A stretch of 64,000 nt of DNA from Arthrobacter globiformis NBRC 12137. GTDB taxonomy: Bacteria > Actinomycetota > Actinomycetes > Actinomycetales > Micrococcaceae. The stretch lies in contig NZ_BAEG01000058.1 of the NCBI RefSeq assembly GCF_000238915.1, positions 1-64,000 on the forward strand, in the 5' to 3' direction. Both the position numbers and the translations under genes were made by a program. Position 1 is the first letter of the stretch. Every line of letters begins with the position of its first letter. Shown one piece after another: positions 47,671-56,740 of the stretch. The notes under the pieces were generated by a model. That model ran no database searches and was not told the origin of the DNA. It was given only the letters and a program-made list of their open reading frames with translations.

Positions 47671-48399
47671 TTAGTTAACGTTTTCGAAGGTTGCCGCCGG
47701 CTCGCGCGAGCCGAGGCGGAGCCTCACCAGCTCCTCGAGTTCGGCCACACTGCGGTCCGTGAGGGTGTCCCACGTGAACCGGCGGACGTCGTCCGGCAGC
47801 GGCACGATGTGCGGGATTGCGACGGTCACCGCTCCGGATGCCACGGCAGCGGCGACGCCCGGCGCCGAGTCCTCCAGCGCCACGCAGTGGTCGACGGTGA
47901 GCTCAGGGTCCTGCTGCTTGAGCAGGTCCACAGCCTTGAGGTAAGCCTCCGGGTGCGGTTTGCCGTGGGTTACCGTGTCGCCGGTAATGAGGAACTCGAA
48001 GTAAGGCCGGGGAAGGCTCGCCACAATTTCGCGGGCCAGCGGTGCCTCTGACATGGTCACAAGGGCACAACGCACGCCGGCGCTGAAAAGTTCATCCAGC
48101 AGCTCCCGGGCCCCTGGGCGCCACGGCACGTTTTCCCGGACGCGGCTGATCACCTGGGCCGTCAGCGTGTCGATGATCTCGCGGATCTCCAGCCGCACGC
48201 CGGCGCGCTGGAGGATGCCGGCCGAGTGGACCAGTGATTGCCCCACGAGCTGCATGGCCTGCTCGTGCGACCACGTCCCCCCGTAGGCCTCAACAAGGTT
48301 GTGTTCGGCTTCGATCCAGTACGGTTCGGTGTCAACGATGGTGCCGTCCATGTCCCATAAAACGGCTTTGAGCAAGGGCTGAGTGGCGGCGGATTCCAT
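47671..48399 (-). CDS. HAD-family phosphatase
   Basis: A 242-residue haloacid-dehalogenase-type hydrolase. LWDMDGTIVDTE (residues 14-25) carries the nucleophilic aspartate and general acid, ALVTMSEAP holds the motif II threonine, GKPHPEAYL the lysine, and VALEDSAPGV the metal-binding acids. The cap is of the phosphoglycolate/beta-phosphoglucomutase type. The substrate is unknown. It leads the operon with the M50 protease and is divergent from the PAC2 gene. Confidence 0.88.
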   Translation of the reverse strand: MESAATQPLLKAVLWDMDGTIVDTEPYWIEAEHNLVEAYGGTWSHEQAMQLVGQSLVHSAGILQRAGVRLEIREIIDTLTAQVISRVRENVPWRPGARELLDELFSAGVRCALVTMSEAPLAREIVASLPRPYFEFLITGDTVTHGKPHPEAYLKAVDLLKQQDPELTVDHCVALEDSAPGVAAAVASGAVTVAIPHIVPLPDDVRRFTWDTLTDRSVAELEELVRLRLGSREPAATFENVN

Positions 48400-48561
48400 G
48401 CATTCCACTGTACCGGGCCGCCCGGCGGCGCCCTGCCGCGGGCCCTGGCCGTACGCCGTCGGCGAATTTCCCCGTCCCCGCACGGCGGAGAGGGGGGTTT
48501 GTCCGGATCTTCGGCGGTTCGTTCTATGCAACAGCAACACTTGTGGACGTAGGGTGAAGGG

Positions 48562-49467
48562 ATGAACAGCTTTGACGGAGATACCAACGAACCGGGCACC
48601 GCGCCTGAGACGGAGCAGCTGCTGCAGCCTGTTCCCGAGGGTCAGCGCATTACTGTGATGCTGGCTGCGTTCGAGGGCTGGAATGACGCGGGGGAAGCCG
48701 CCAGTGATGCGCTCCGTTACCTGAACAAGCTGTGGGGCGGGAAGAAGGTCGCGTCCATCGACGCCGACGAGTACTACGACTTCCAGTTCACCCGGCCCAC
48801 CGTGCGCCGCACGGCGTCCGGTGAACGCAAAATCAAGTGGCCCTCCACGCGGATCTACAAGGCCAGCGCTCCCGGCACCAATGTGGATGTGATTTTCATC
48901 CAGGGCACCGAACCGTCCTATAAGTGGCGCGCGTATACAGCGGAACTGCTGGTTCACGCCGAAGCGCTTCATGTGGACTACGTGGTCCTGGTGGGTGCAC
49001 TGCTGGCGGACGTGCCGCACAGCCGCCCCATCCCGGTCAGCACGTCCACTGACGATGGCGCGCTGCGGGAACGGCTCAACCTTGAGGCCTCGCAGTATGA
49101 AGGGCCCGTGGGCATCGTCGGTGTGCTGTCCGAGGTTTCGCTGCTCGCCGGCATCCCCACGGTCTCGCTTTGGGCGGCGGTGCCGCACTACGTGGCCCAG
49201 GCCCCGTCACCCAAGGCGCAGCTGGCCCTCCTGCACCGCATCGAGGAACTGCTCCAGGTTCCGCTGGACACCCACGAGCTGGCCGAGGAGGCCGAGGCAT
49301 GGGAGCGCGGCGTCAACGAACTGGCCACCGAGGATCCCGAGATTGCTGCCTATGTAAGGCAGCTGGAGGAAGCGAAGGACACCGCTGACCTGCCCGAGGC
49401 CAGCGGTGAATCCATAGCGCGCGAGTTTGAGCGCTACCTGAAGCGGCGGGGCAAGGACAAGCCGTAG
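48562..49467 (+). CDS. PAC2-family protein
   Basis: A 301-residue protein of the PAC2 family, related to eukaryotic proteasome assembly chaperone 2. AAFEGWNDAGEAASDAL (about 32-48) is the family opening. VDYVVLVGALLADVPHSRPIP and GILTALL-type core strands follow, and a charged C-terminal helix completes it. Actinobacterial members are widespread and lie near proteasome genes here and in mycobacteria; a role in proteasome assembly is not proven. AGGGTGAAGGG precedes the ATG. Confidence 0.88.
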   Translation: MNSFDGDTNEPGTAPETEQLLQPVPEGQRITVMLAAFEGWNDAGEAASDALRYLNKLWGGKKVASIDADEYYDFQFTRPTVRRTASGERKIKWPSTRIYKASAPGTNVDVIFIQGTEPSYKWRAYTAELLVHAEALHVDYVVLVGALLADVPHSRPIPVSTSTDDGALRERLNLEASQYEGPVGIVGVLSEVSLLAGIPTVSLWAAVPHYVAQAPSPKAQLALLHRIEELLQVPLDTHELAEEAEAWERGVNELATEDPEIAAYVRQLEEAKDTADLPEASGESIAREFERYLKRRGKDKP

Positions 49468-49476
49468 GCTTCCGCC

Positions 49477-49508
49477 GTTTCGGGTACTACAGGTTTCGGC
49501 CGCTACAG
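49477..49508. repeat. Tandem 16-bp duplication over the mshC stop
   Basis: GTTTCGGGTACTACAG is followed by GTTTCGGCCGCTACAG (13 of 16 identical). On the minus strand each copy reads CTGTAG, and one of them is the final codon and stop of mshC. Confidence 0.6.
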
Positions 49509-50795
49509 TTCGACGCCGAGAAGCGCGTTGACGGCGTCGCGCACCAGTGCCTGGTCTGCTTCGGACCCGCTGCCCGTGCTGTGGGACGCGGGGTTGTTCA
49601 GGGCAGCGTCTGCCCACTGGTCCACGGCGGCCAGCGCAGCGGGGGCGTCCAGGTCGTCGGCCAGGGCCCCTCGCATTTGCCCGATCAGTTCCGTGGCGGT
49701 TCCGGCCGGCGCCGCGGCCAGGGCTGAACGCCACCGTTTCAGGCGTGCCTTGGCCTCCTCGAAGCCTTCCGCCGTCCAGGACCAGTCGGACCGGTAGTGG
49801 TGCGCCAGGATGGCCAGGCGGATGGCTGCGGGTTCTTCGCCCGCAGCGCGCAGCTTGGAGACCAGGACGAGGTTGCCCTTGGACTTGGACATCTTCTCGC
49901 CGTCGAGTCCCACCATGCCGGCGTGGGCGAAGTGCTCGGCGAGGGGAACCCCGGACAGCGAGTAGGCATGCCCGGCACCCATCTCGTGGTGCGGGAAAAC
50001 CAGGTCCGAGCCGCCGCCCTGCACGGTGAAGGGCGCGGGGAGGTACTTCTGGGCGATGACGGTGCACTCGATGTGCCAGCCGGGCCGGCCCTCCCCCAGT
50101 TCGCCGCCGGGCCAACTGGGCTCGCCGTCGCGGGCCACCCGCCACAGGAGGGGATCGAGGGCCTGGCGCTTGCCTGCCCGGCCGGGGTCGCCGCCCCGTT
50201 CGGCAAACAGCTCCAGCATCTCGGCTTCCGGCAGTCCGGAGATTGCGCCGAGGCTCCAGGCGTCCACGCCGACGGCGTGCTTGCTGGCGGCCTCGACGTC
50301 GTAGTAGACGTCGCCGTCGGGCTCGCCCGGGGTGCCGTTAACGCGGTAGGCCAGTCCCTGGTGCAGGAGCCGTTCAATGGCGGGGACGATCAGCGGCATG
50401 GCTTCAACGGCGCCGATGTAATGATCGGGGGCGATGACGTTGAGGGCTTCCATGTCTGTGCGGAAGAGCTCGATCTGGCTGGCCGCGAGCTCGCGCCAGT
50501 CGACGCCGGTTGCCTCTGCGCGCTCCAGCAGCGGGTCATCAATGTCGGTGACGTTCTGGACGTAGGCAACCTGCTGGCCACCGTCGCGCCAGGCGCGGTT
50601 CAGCAGATCGAACGCGACATAGCTGGCGGCGTGACCCATGTGGGTCGCGTCATACGGGGTGATCCCGCAGACATACATCGACTTTGCGCCATCGGCGTTC
50701 AGGGTTACTGCGCGCTCTTCTGTTGTGTCAAACAAGCGGAGCGCGGGCATTTCCCCCGGCAGGACAGGCACGGGGCGGGAGATCCAGGACTTCAC
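49503..50795 (-). CDS. mshC: Cysteine:GlcN-Ins ligase of mycothiol synthesis
   Basis: A 430-residue ligase that couples cysteine to glucosaminyl-inositol in mycothiol synthesis, using ATP. It is a shortened cysteinyl-tRNA-synthetase relative. [16 protein letters not shown] (about 40-56) is the zinc and HIGH-type motif and differs from true CysS, and [12 protein letters not shown] is the KMSKS loop. No anticodon-binding domain is present. It follows uppP on the same strand after 15 bases. Confidence 0.94.
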   Translation of the reverse strand: MKSWISRPVPVLPGEMPALRLFDTTEERAVTLNADGAKSMYVCGITPYDATHMGHAASYVAFDLLNRAWRDGGQQVAYVQNVTDIDDPLLERAEATGVDWRELAASQIELFRTDMEALNVIAPDHYIGAVEAMPLIVPAIERLLHQGLAYRVNGTPGEPDGDVYYDVEAASKHAVGVDAWSLGAISGLPEAEMLELFAERGGDPGRAGKRQALDPLLWRVARDGEPSWPGGELGEGRPGWHIECTVIAQKYLPAPFTVQGGGSDLVFPHHEMGAGHAYSLSGVPLAEHFAHAGMVGLDGEKMSKSKGNLVLVSKLRAAGEEPAAIRLAILAHHYRSDWSWTAEGFEEAKARLKRWRSALAAAPAGTATELIGQMRGALADDLDAPAALAAVDQWADAALNNPASHSTGSGSEADQALVRDAVNALLGVEL

Positions 50796-50810
50796 AGACC
50801 AAGCCTAGTG

Positions 50811-51644
50811 CTAGGCGCTGATGACATTGAAACCGAGCAGCAGGTACAGGGCGAGGCCCAGGAAGATGCGGTACCAGACAAAAAGCCGGTAACTGCGCGT
50901 TGAAATGAACTTCAGGAACCAGCCGATGATGACGTAGCCGATGACGAACGCAATGACCGTTGCCAGGGCCGTCTCCCCCAGCCCGAAGGGACCGCTCACG
51001 CCGTCCTTGGCCACCACCTTGAAGAGCTGGTAAAGGCCGCTGCCGAACACCGCCGGGATGGCAAGGAGAAAGGAGTAGCGGGCGGCGGCTTCACGCGTGT
51101 AACCCATAAGGAGCCCGGCCGTGATGGTGCCGCCGGAGCGTGAAACGCCGGGGATCAGCGCCATGGCCTGGGCGAAGCCGTAGAGGATGCCGTGCTTGTA
51201 GGTAAGCCTGGAGAGGTCCCGGTCCTGCTTGCCGACGGCGTCTGCCACGGCGAGGATCAGGCCGAAGACAATGAGCATCGTGGCCACGATCCACAGGCTT
51301 CGCAGGACCGATTCGATCTGGTCCTGGAACAGCAGGCCCAGGACGATGATGGGCAGGCTGCCCAGAATCACCAGCCAGCCCATCCTGGCGTCCGGGTCCT
51401 GGCGCGAAACCCGCCCGGACAGCGAGCCGAACCAGGCCTTCACGATCCGGACAATGTCCCGCCAGAAGTAGACAATGACGGCGGTCTCCGTGCCGAGCTG
51501 CGTGATGGCGGTGAAGGCCGCTCCGGGGTCCGCCGCATTCGGCAGGAAGGAGCCCACAATCCGCAGGTGGGCGCTCGATGAAATAGGTAGGAATTCGGTC
51601 AGTCCCTGCACAAGACCCAGCAGGGCCGCTTCAATCCAGTTCAC
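50811..51644 (-). CDS. uppP: Undecaprenyl-diphosphatase
   Basis: A 277-residue membrane enzyme that recycles undecaprenyl diphosphate for cell-wall synthesis. The two signature motifs are [13 protein letters not shown] (about 15-27) and [12 protein letters not shown] (about 165-176). About eight helices are predicted. It starts at GTG. It precedes mshC on the same strand, an order shared with mycobacteria. Confidence 0.94.
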   Translation of the reverse strand: MNWIEAALLGLVQGLTEFLPISSSAHLRIVGSFLPNAADPGAAFTAITQLGTETAVIVYFWRDIVRIVKAWFGSLSGRVSRQDPDARMGWLVILGSLPIIVLGLLFQDQIESVLRSLWIVATMLIVFGLILAVADAVGKQDRDLSRLTYKHGILYGFAQAMALIPGVSRSGGTITAGLLMGYTREAAARYSFLLAIPAVFGSGLYQLFKVVAKDGVSGPFGLGETALATVIAFVIGYVIIGWFLKFISTRSYRLFVWYRIFLGLALYLLLGFNVISA

Positions 51645-51694
51645 GCTAAGACCCTACGTCATGATGCAGGTGGTTTCCCCGTAAGCTAACTGCT

Positions 51695-52633
51695 ATGCAG
51701 CAGCGTTACATCGGCAACAGCGGGCTCCGCGCCTCCTCCCTCTCCCTGGGCACCATGTCGTGGTCCCGCGAAACGGACGAGCAGGATGCATCGGAGCTGC
51801 TGCGCACCTTCGTGGACGCCGGCGGGACCCTTGTGGACACCGCGGCCTCCTACGCCGACGGCCAGGCCGAAGCCATGCTCGGGTCAATGCTGGGCGACGT
51901 CGTCTCCCGCACGGAAGTGGTCATCTCCACCAAGGCAGGGGTGTCGCCGTCGGACGGGCGGCAGCGCGTGGACGCATCCCGGAACGCCATGCTGTCCGGC
52001 CTGGACGCCAGCCTTGCGCGGCTTGGCACCGACTACGTTGACCTCTGGCTCGCCCAGGCGTGGGACCCCAATGTCCCGCTGGAGGAGACGTTGTCCGCCC
52101 TCGACTTCGCCGTCCGCAGCGGACGGGCCCGGTATGCCGGAATCGCCAACTACAACGGCTGGCAGACTGCCAAAGCCGCAGCGGTGGCCGGGTTCCCGCT
52201 CGTGGCCAACCAGTCCGAATATTCGCTGCTCCGCCGCAAGCCCGAGGCGGAGCTGGTGCCGGCCATCGAGGATGCGGGCCTGGGGCTGATGGCGTGGGCG
52301 CCGCTGGGCCGCGGCGTCCTCACGGGCAAGTACCGCGGCCATGTGCCGTCCGACTCCAGGGCGGCCGGCACGCGGCTGGCCACCTACGTGGAGCCGTACC
52401 TTGAACAGCCCTCATCGCAGGTGGTCGAGGCTGTTGCCATGGCGGCCCGTGGCCTGGGACGGTCGTCCCTGGATGTTGCGCTGAGCTGGCTGCTGTCCCG
52501 GCACGCAGTGGCGACCGCCATCGTGGGCGCGCGCACGCCGGTCCAGCTCAAGGAAATTCTTGACGCCCAGCTCACGCCGCTTCCGGCGGAAATAGCGCGC
52601 GCCCTCGAGGATGTCTCCAGCAACCAGGCCTGA
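51695..52633 (+). CDS. Aldo/keto reductase
   Basis: A 312-residue (alpha/beta)8 NADPH-dependent oxidoreductase. It has the family motifs LGTMSWS (about 17-23), LVDTAASYADGQAEAMLG (aspartate and catalytic tyrosine, about 46-62), VVISTKAG (lysine) and AIVGARTPVQLKE (cofactor loop near the end). The substrate is unknown. It converges with the acidic small protein. Confidence 0.9.
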   Translation: MQQRYIGNSGLRASSLSLGTMSWSRETDEQDASELLRTFVDAGGTLVDTAASYADGQAEAMLGSMLGDVVSRTEVVISTKAGVSPSDGRQRVDASRNAMLSGLDASLARLGTDYVDLWLAQAWDPNVPLEETLSALDFAVRSGRARYAGIANYNGWQTAKAAAVAGFPLVANQSEYSLLRRKPEAELVPAIEDAGLGLMAWAPLGRGVLTGKYRGHVPSDSRAAGTRLATYVEPYLEQPSSQVVEAVAMAARGLGRSSLDVALSWLLSRHAVATAIVGARTPVQLKEILDAQLTPLPAEIARALEDVSSNQA

Positions 52634-52659
52634 CCGGGGCCGGACCGCATCCGGCTGCG

Positions 52660-52923
52660 TTACTCCTCGACGATTTCCAGATCCTCGTCGTCGGCTTCCT
52701 GGTCTTCCTCTTCGTCTTCCTCGTCATCGAAAACCTGGAGCGGCGTCACTTCGTTGTAGGCCTCATAGAGGGCGTCCTCGTAGACTTCGAAGGCATCGGC
52801 AACAGCAAAGAATGCCGCCTCCACTGAGGGGTCACCATCCCCGCGGCGGGCCGAGGCGGCTGCAAGGTGTTCTTCCAAAGCGGCAGTCAGGGACTGAAGC
52901 GCGACACGCGGATCGATGCTCAT
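52660..52923 (-). CDS. Small acidic conserved protein
   Basis: An 87-residue protein with a helical first 60 residues and a very acidic tail (DDEEDEEEDQEADDEDLEIV). I know similar small proteins next to this locus in relatives but no function. The tail could bind metal or basic partners. It is divergent from the next gene across 39 bases. Confidence 0.7.
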   Translation of the reverse strand: MSIDPRVALQSLTAALEEHLAAASARRGDGDPSVEAAFFAVADAFEVYEDALYEAYNEVTPLQVFDDEEDEEEDQEADDEDLEIVEE

Positions 52924-52962
52924 GCCTTCACGTTAGCGGGAAAAGGACGAAAATGGAGAGCA

Positions 52963-53196
52963 ATGAAGGAACATTTTCTGACCAGCTCGGTCCTGCGGGA
53001 AAGGGACTACGCCCGTCAATACGAGTACCTCGTATTGACGGTCGGTCCTGACGATTCCCTGCCCGAAGCCCGGCGCCGGCTCGTGGAACACTCCGAGTAC
53101 GGCAAGTGGGAACTCGAGCGCAGCAGGCTCTACGTGGGCGGCGGCAGGCGCTTCTGGCTTCGCCGCCGGGTCACGCAGGTGCAGCGCACAGTCTAG
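52963..53196 (+). CDS. DUF5703-like small protein
   Basis: A 77-residue basic protein (RDYARQYEYLVLTVGPDDSL; ending in RRVTQVQRTV). It resembles the uncharacterised DUF5703 family, which is found near mshC in actinobacteria. GGAGAGC precedes the ATG at 52963. No membrane segment is seen. Function unknown. Confidence 0.75.
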   Translation: MKEHFLTSSVLRERDYARQYEYLVLTVGPDDSLPEARRRLVEHSEYGKWELERSRLYVGGGRRFWLRRRVTQVQRTV

Positions 53197-53213
53197 GCCG
53201 CTCCGGCCCGCCG

Positions 53214-53238
53214 GGCGCGCACCTCGATGGTGCGCGCC
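53214..53238. terminator. Bidirectional hairpin terminator
   Basis: GGCGCGCACC and GGTGCGCGCC form a perfect ten-base stem around TCGAT between two convergent genes. There is no long T run on either side. Confidence 0.65.
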
Positions 53239-53258
53239 TGCTTCCACATGGAGCCTGG

Positions 53259-54419
53259 CTAATCTTCTAGCGGGCCCAGCCAGGCGTTGGCAACCGTATT
53301 GTGCGCAGACTCGTCGTCCGAGGGGTGGAACATGCCTGCCAGGACGTCCCGGTACAGGCGCTCCAGCTCCGAACCCCTGAAGTAGCTGGAGCCGCCGGAG
53401 ACCCGGATGGCGAGATCCACCACCGTCCGCGCCGTCTCCGTGGCCCGGAGCTTGACGCCCACCAGCCTGGCAAACCACTGGCTGCCATGGTCCGCCAGGC
53501 GGTCCACATCTCCGGCCACCACCGAAAGCTGCGGGTACAGCGCATCCATGGCCAGGGCGGCCTCGGCCACCTTCCAGCGGATGTCAGGGTCCTGGGCCAG
53601 GCTCCGGCCGCCATTCTTGAATGATGTCCTGCGCCTGGCGGCTTCCACGGCCAGCACCAGGGCCCGCTCCCCGATGCCCGCGTAAACGCCGGCCAGCAGG
53701 GTTTCAAAGCAGGCGAAGATCGCGAAGATCAGCGGATCGGCGTTGGGGCCCACCGGCAGCTTCCGGAAGATGCGGCCGGGCTGGACAACCGCGCCGTCCA
53801 GGATGGTGGTGTTGGACTGGCTGGCGCGCATGCCCAGTGTGTTCCAGTCCTCCAGGATCCGGTAGCCGGCCGTGTCCCGATCGATGAACCCGTGCACCAG
53901 TTCTCCGTCGCCGTCCCGTGCGGCCGGGTCCTTGCCGAAGATGCCCAGGCGCGTCCAGGCCGGCGAGAGGCTCGTGAAAATCTTGGTGCCCGTGAACGAG
54001 TACCCGCCGTCCGGCAGGGGCGTGGCCGCCGTCAGGGAATCGAACAGGACGGAGTCGTTGCCGGCCTCTGAGTTGCCGAAGGCGAAAATCTCCCCCGCCG
54101 CCGCTTCCTGCAGCACGAAGTCCAGCGAGGAGTCGCCGCGTGCGGCCAGCACGCGGGCCACCCCGGTCCAGACCAGATGCATGTTGACGGCCAGCGCGGT
54201 GGCCGGGGCCGCCGTCGCCAGCCGCCGCTGGCAGCGGACCGCAGCCTCCAGGCCAAGTCCCGCGCCGCCGTCGGACTCCGGCACGAAAAGCTTCAGGTAT
54301 CCGGCGGCGGCGAGTTCCTCAAGATCCTCGGCGAAGAAGCGGTTCTGTTCGTCGTACTCCGCAGCCCTCCCGCGGACCCGCGCGAGCAGGCTGTCAGGAA
54401 GCAGCTGTTCCGGTTCCAC
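53259..54419 (-). CDS. Acyl-CoA dehydrogenase family protein
   Basis: A 386-residue flavoprotein with the acyl-CoA dehydrogenase layout: an N-terminal helical domain, a middle beta domain (SFTGTKIFTSLSP, about 140-152) and a C-terminal helical domain (DLAIRVSGGSSYFRGSELERLYRD). The last region resembles flavin-dependent monooxygenases of the DszC/HpaA type as well, so sulfur or aromatic monooxygenation is possible. No clear catalytic glutamate can be fixed from sequence alone. The start is GTG, and it follows the M20 peptidase after eight bases. Confidence 0.8.
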   Translation of the reverse strand: MEPEQLLPDSLLARVRGRAAEYDEQNRFFAEDLEELAAAGYLKLFVPESDGGAGLGLEAAVRCQRRLATAAPATALAVNMHLVWTGVARVLAARGDSSLDFVLQEAAAGEIFAFGNSEAGNDSVLFDSLTAATPLPDGGYSFTGTKIFTSLSPAWTRLGIFGKDPAARDGDGELVHGFIDRDTAGYRILEDWNTLGMRASQSNTTILDGAVVQPGRIFRKLPVGPNADPLIFAIFACFETLLAGVYAGIGERALVLAVEAARRRTSFKNGGRSLAQDPDIRWKVAEAALAMDALYPQLSVVAGDVDRLADHGSQWFARLVGVKLRATETARTVVDLAIRVSGGSSYFRGSELERLYRDVLAGMFHPSDDESAHNTVANAWLGPLED

Positions 54420-54427
54420 CGCCGGCC

Positions 54428-55732
54428 TCAGTAGTTGGTGAGCAGCGTGTTCAGGACGCGGGCGCCGAACTTCAGGGATTCCGCCGGAACCCGTTCATCG
54501 ACTCCGTGGAACATGCCGGTGAAGTCGAGGTCGTCCGGCAGCTGCAGGGGCGCGAAGCCGTAGCCGGTAATGCCAAGCTTGGAGAGGGACTTGTTGTCGG
54601 TGCCGCCGGACAGGGTGTAGGGAAGAACCTTCGCGCCCGGGTCTTCGGAGTGCAGGGCGTCGATCATCGAGTCGACCAGGTTGCCGGCGAATGGCACTTC
54701 CAGGGAAACATCGTTGTGCACGTAGCTGACGTCAACGCCGCTGCCCGCCAGCTCGCGGACGATCTCGAGAACCTGGTCCTGCTGGCCCGGGAGGGTCCGG
54801 CAGTCCACGAGTGCCTCTGCGGACTCGGGGATGACGTTGTGCTTGTAGCCGCCGCCAAGGAGCGTCGGGTTGGACGTGTTCTGCAGCGTGGCCCCCACGA
54901 AGCGGGCTACCGTGCCCAGTTCCTTCAGCAGCAGTTCCGGGTTGTCGGGATCGAATTCGACGCCGGTCAGTTCCGTCACGCCGTCCAGGAACTGGCGCGT
55001 GGTGGCGGTGAGCTCGATGGGCCACTGGTATTCGCCGATGCGGGTCACCGCGCCGGCGAGCCGGGTGATGGCGTTGTCAGTGTTGATCTGCGACCCGTGG
55101 CCGGCACGGCCGTGCGCCACCAGCCGCAGCCAGGAGATGCCCTTTTCCGCCGTCTGCAGGAGGTACGCCCGCTGGCCGCCGATGGTGGTCGAAAAGCCCC
55201 CGACTTCCGAGATGGCCTCCGTCGCACCCTCGAACAGTTCGGGCCGGTGCTTCACCGCGTACTGGGCGCCGTGCACGCCGCCGGCCTCCTCGTCGGCAAA
55301 GAACGCAAAGATGATGTCCCGCTTGGGCTTGCGCCCGGTGCGGGCGAAGTTGCGCAGCACGGACAGGATCATCGCGTCCATGTCCTTCATGTCCACTGCG
55401 CCGCGGCCCCAGATCAGTCCGTCTTTGAGCTCGCCGCTGAACGGGTCCACGGACCATTGCTCGCGGAGGGCAGGCACCACGTCCAGGTGGCCGTGGACCA
55501 CGAGGGCACTGGCGGAGGGGTCCTCCCCCGCCATGCGGGTGACCACGCTGGCCCGGCCGGGCTCTGATTCGAAGATTTCCGCATCCAGCCCCACCTCAGC
55601 GATCAGGCCGGCGGTGTATTCGGCCGCCGCACGTTCGCCGGGACCCGAGCCGTCCCCATAGTTGGATGAATCGATGCGGATGAGCTCCTGGCAGATGGTG
55701 ACGACTTCATCCTCGGGCCGTACGTGTGTCAT
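54428..55732 (-). CDS. M20-family metallopeptidase
   Basis: A 434-residue zinc hydrolase. VVHGHLDVVPA (about 78-88) gives the metal histidine and aspartate, WGRGAVDMKDMD the bridging aspartate, and FFADEEAGG (about 146-154) the catalytic glutamate. A dimerisation domain lies in the middle (AHGRAGHGSQI). It belongs with the ArgE/DapE/succinyl-diaminopimelate group; the substrate is unknown. It precedes the dehydrogenase on the same strand. Confidence 0.88.
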   Translation of the reverse strand: MTHVRPEDEVVTICQELIRIDSSNYGDGSGPGERAAAEYTAGLIAEVGLDAEIFESEPGRASVVTRMAGEDPSASALVVHGHLDVVPALREQWSVDPFSGELKDGLIWGRGAVDMKDMDAMILSVLRNFARTGRKPKRDIIFAFFADEEAGGVHGAQYAVKHRPELFEGATEAISEVGGFSTTIGGQRAYLLQTAEKGISWLRLVAHGRAGHGSQINTDNAITRLAGAVTRIGEYQWPIELTATTRQFLDGVTELTGVEFDPDNPELLLKELGTVARFVGATLQNTSNPTLLGGGYKHNVIPESAEALVDCRTLPGQQDQVLEIVRELAGSGVDVSYVHNDVSLEVPFAGNLVDSMIDALHSEDPGAKVLPYTLSGGTDNKSLSKLGITGYGFAPLQLPDDLDFTGMFHGVDERVPAESLKFGARVLNTLLTNY

Positions 55733-55927
55733 TGATCACTCCTTGATGCGGGGAATACGCGGATTCATGCGGGTTCTGGCGGTTTTTGGCTGCCGGACCA
55801 CCCGGGTTCAGCCTACCCAGTCCGCTCGATTCCATCTTTCCGGAAAGTTCGTGTTAGAGTTTTTCTCGCTGCTTCGGAGAGAAGCGAACCGCTGAAAGGC
55901 GTGAGAGAGTCCTCCGAAATACCACCT

Positions 55928-56010
55928 GCGCGGGTGGCGGAATGGCAGACGCGCTAGCTTGAGGTGCTAGTCCTCGAAAGGGGGTGGGGGTTCAAGTCCC
56001 CCTCCGCGCA
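55928..56010 (+). tRNA. tRNA-Leu (anticodon GAG)
   Basis: The acceptor stem GCGCGGG pairs with TCCGCGC, with discriminator A at 56010. The anticodon stem-loop CTAGC-TTGAGGT-GCTAG places GAG at 55961-55963. A long variable arm (TCCTCGAAAGGGGG) and T-arm GGGGG-TTCAAGT-CCCCC are as expected for a leucine tRNA. The CCA is not encoded. A terminator follows at once. Confidence 0.95.
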
Positions 56011-56017
56011 CAAAGGG

Positions 56018-56054
56018 AAAACCCCGGGAATCCAATGGATTCCCGGGGTTTTTT
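56018..56054 (+). terminator. Rho-independent terminator of tRNA-Leu
   Basis: AAAACCCCGGGAATCC pairs with GGATTCCCGGGGTTTT around AAT, followed by further T residues. Confidence 0.9.
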
Positions 56055-56090
56055 CGTTTCTCCCTGAACTTTTTCGTTTCTCTTTGAACG
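56051..56090. repeat. Two tandem 20-bp units after the tRNA terminator
   Basis: TTTTCGTTTCTCCCTGAACT is followed by TTTTCGTTTCTCTTTGAACG. The first overlaps the T tract of the terminator. Confidence 0.6.
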
Positions 56091-56367
56091 GCGGGAGTGC
56101 ACGCGCCACGGCAAACCCACACTTGGGTCCGGCGGCGCCTACAGAGGCAGGGCTCGACGGCGGGATCCATTGGAAGACGTCCGGAAAACGCGCCGAAGAT
56201 GACCACGAATGTCAGGCGCGTTACTGACTGTGACGGCACTGATCGAGCTCTTCCGGAGCGCCGCCGACGGGCGTAAAAAGGAACTGGAGGGCAACATTTG
56301 TAACCTTCGCCTCACCGGGCCCCGGGAACCCGGAGTCCGGGAGACGGGCTGACAAGGAGGTCGTCGG
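56091..56367. other. Intergenic region upstream of the symporter unit
   Basis: No gene is supported. The last 15 bases hold an excellent ribosome binding site (AAGGAGGT at 56354-56361) before a GTG at 56368. Nothing else stands out. Confidence 0.4.
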
Positions 56368-56458
56368 GTGTCCCATCAAGATCGTCCTGACCCGAAACAG
56401 CGCCCCGTCCCGGGGGCTCCCCCTGGCGCCGGACGGCCAACCCGCAACACTGCAACCC

Positions 56459-56740
56459 GTGGTCGGGCGCGGCGCGCGCCGTACCGTCGTCGCCGGCGTA
56501 TTGCTTTCCTTGGCGATCCTGCTCCCGCTGATGCCGCAGACCTACTCCTTCAACGCCCCGACCCTGGGCGGCATGCCGTTCTTCTACTGGTACCAGCTGC
56601 TCTGGGTTCCCATTTCCGCGGCCTTGAGCGCCGTGGCGTACAGGCTTGTGACAACGGAAGACCGGCGACGGCGGGCAGCGGCCCGCGCTGGCGCCGCCGG
56701 GTCCGGCGGCGACGCAGCAAACGGAGATGAACGGCCATGA
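56459..56740 (+). CDS. DUF3311 membrane protein, partner of the symporter
   Basis: A 93-residue two-helix membrane protein (VVAGVLLSLAILLPLMPQTY and FFYWYQLLWVPISAALSAVA). The DUF3311 core (APTLGGMPFFYWYQLLW) is a known small partner of sodium:solute symporters, and the gene overlaps the symporter by four bases (ATGA). The GTG at 56459 has no ribosome binding site. A strong AAGGAGGT site instead precedes GTG 56368 in another frame, whose peptide (...RRAPY) would join this one if one C near 56484-56485 were removed. The real N-terminus is therefore probably upstream and frameshifted. Confidence 0.65.
   Translation: MVGRGARRTVVAGVLLSLAILLPLMPQTYSFNAPTLGGMPFFYWYQLLWVPISAALSAVAYRLVTTEDRRRRAAARAGAAGSGGDAANGDERP

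Noticed and set aside
48400..49188. N-terminal extension of the HAD gene into the PAC2 gene
   Set aside because: It would read antisense through PAC2 and has no start signal; the HAD motif begins right after 48399.
55964..56239. Small open frames across the leucine tRNA
   Set aside because: Their sequence is the tRNA and its terminator translated; such artefacts are well known.
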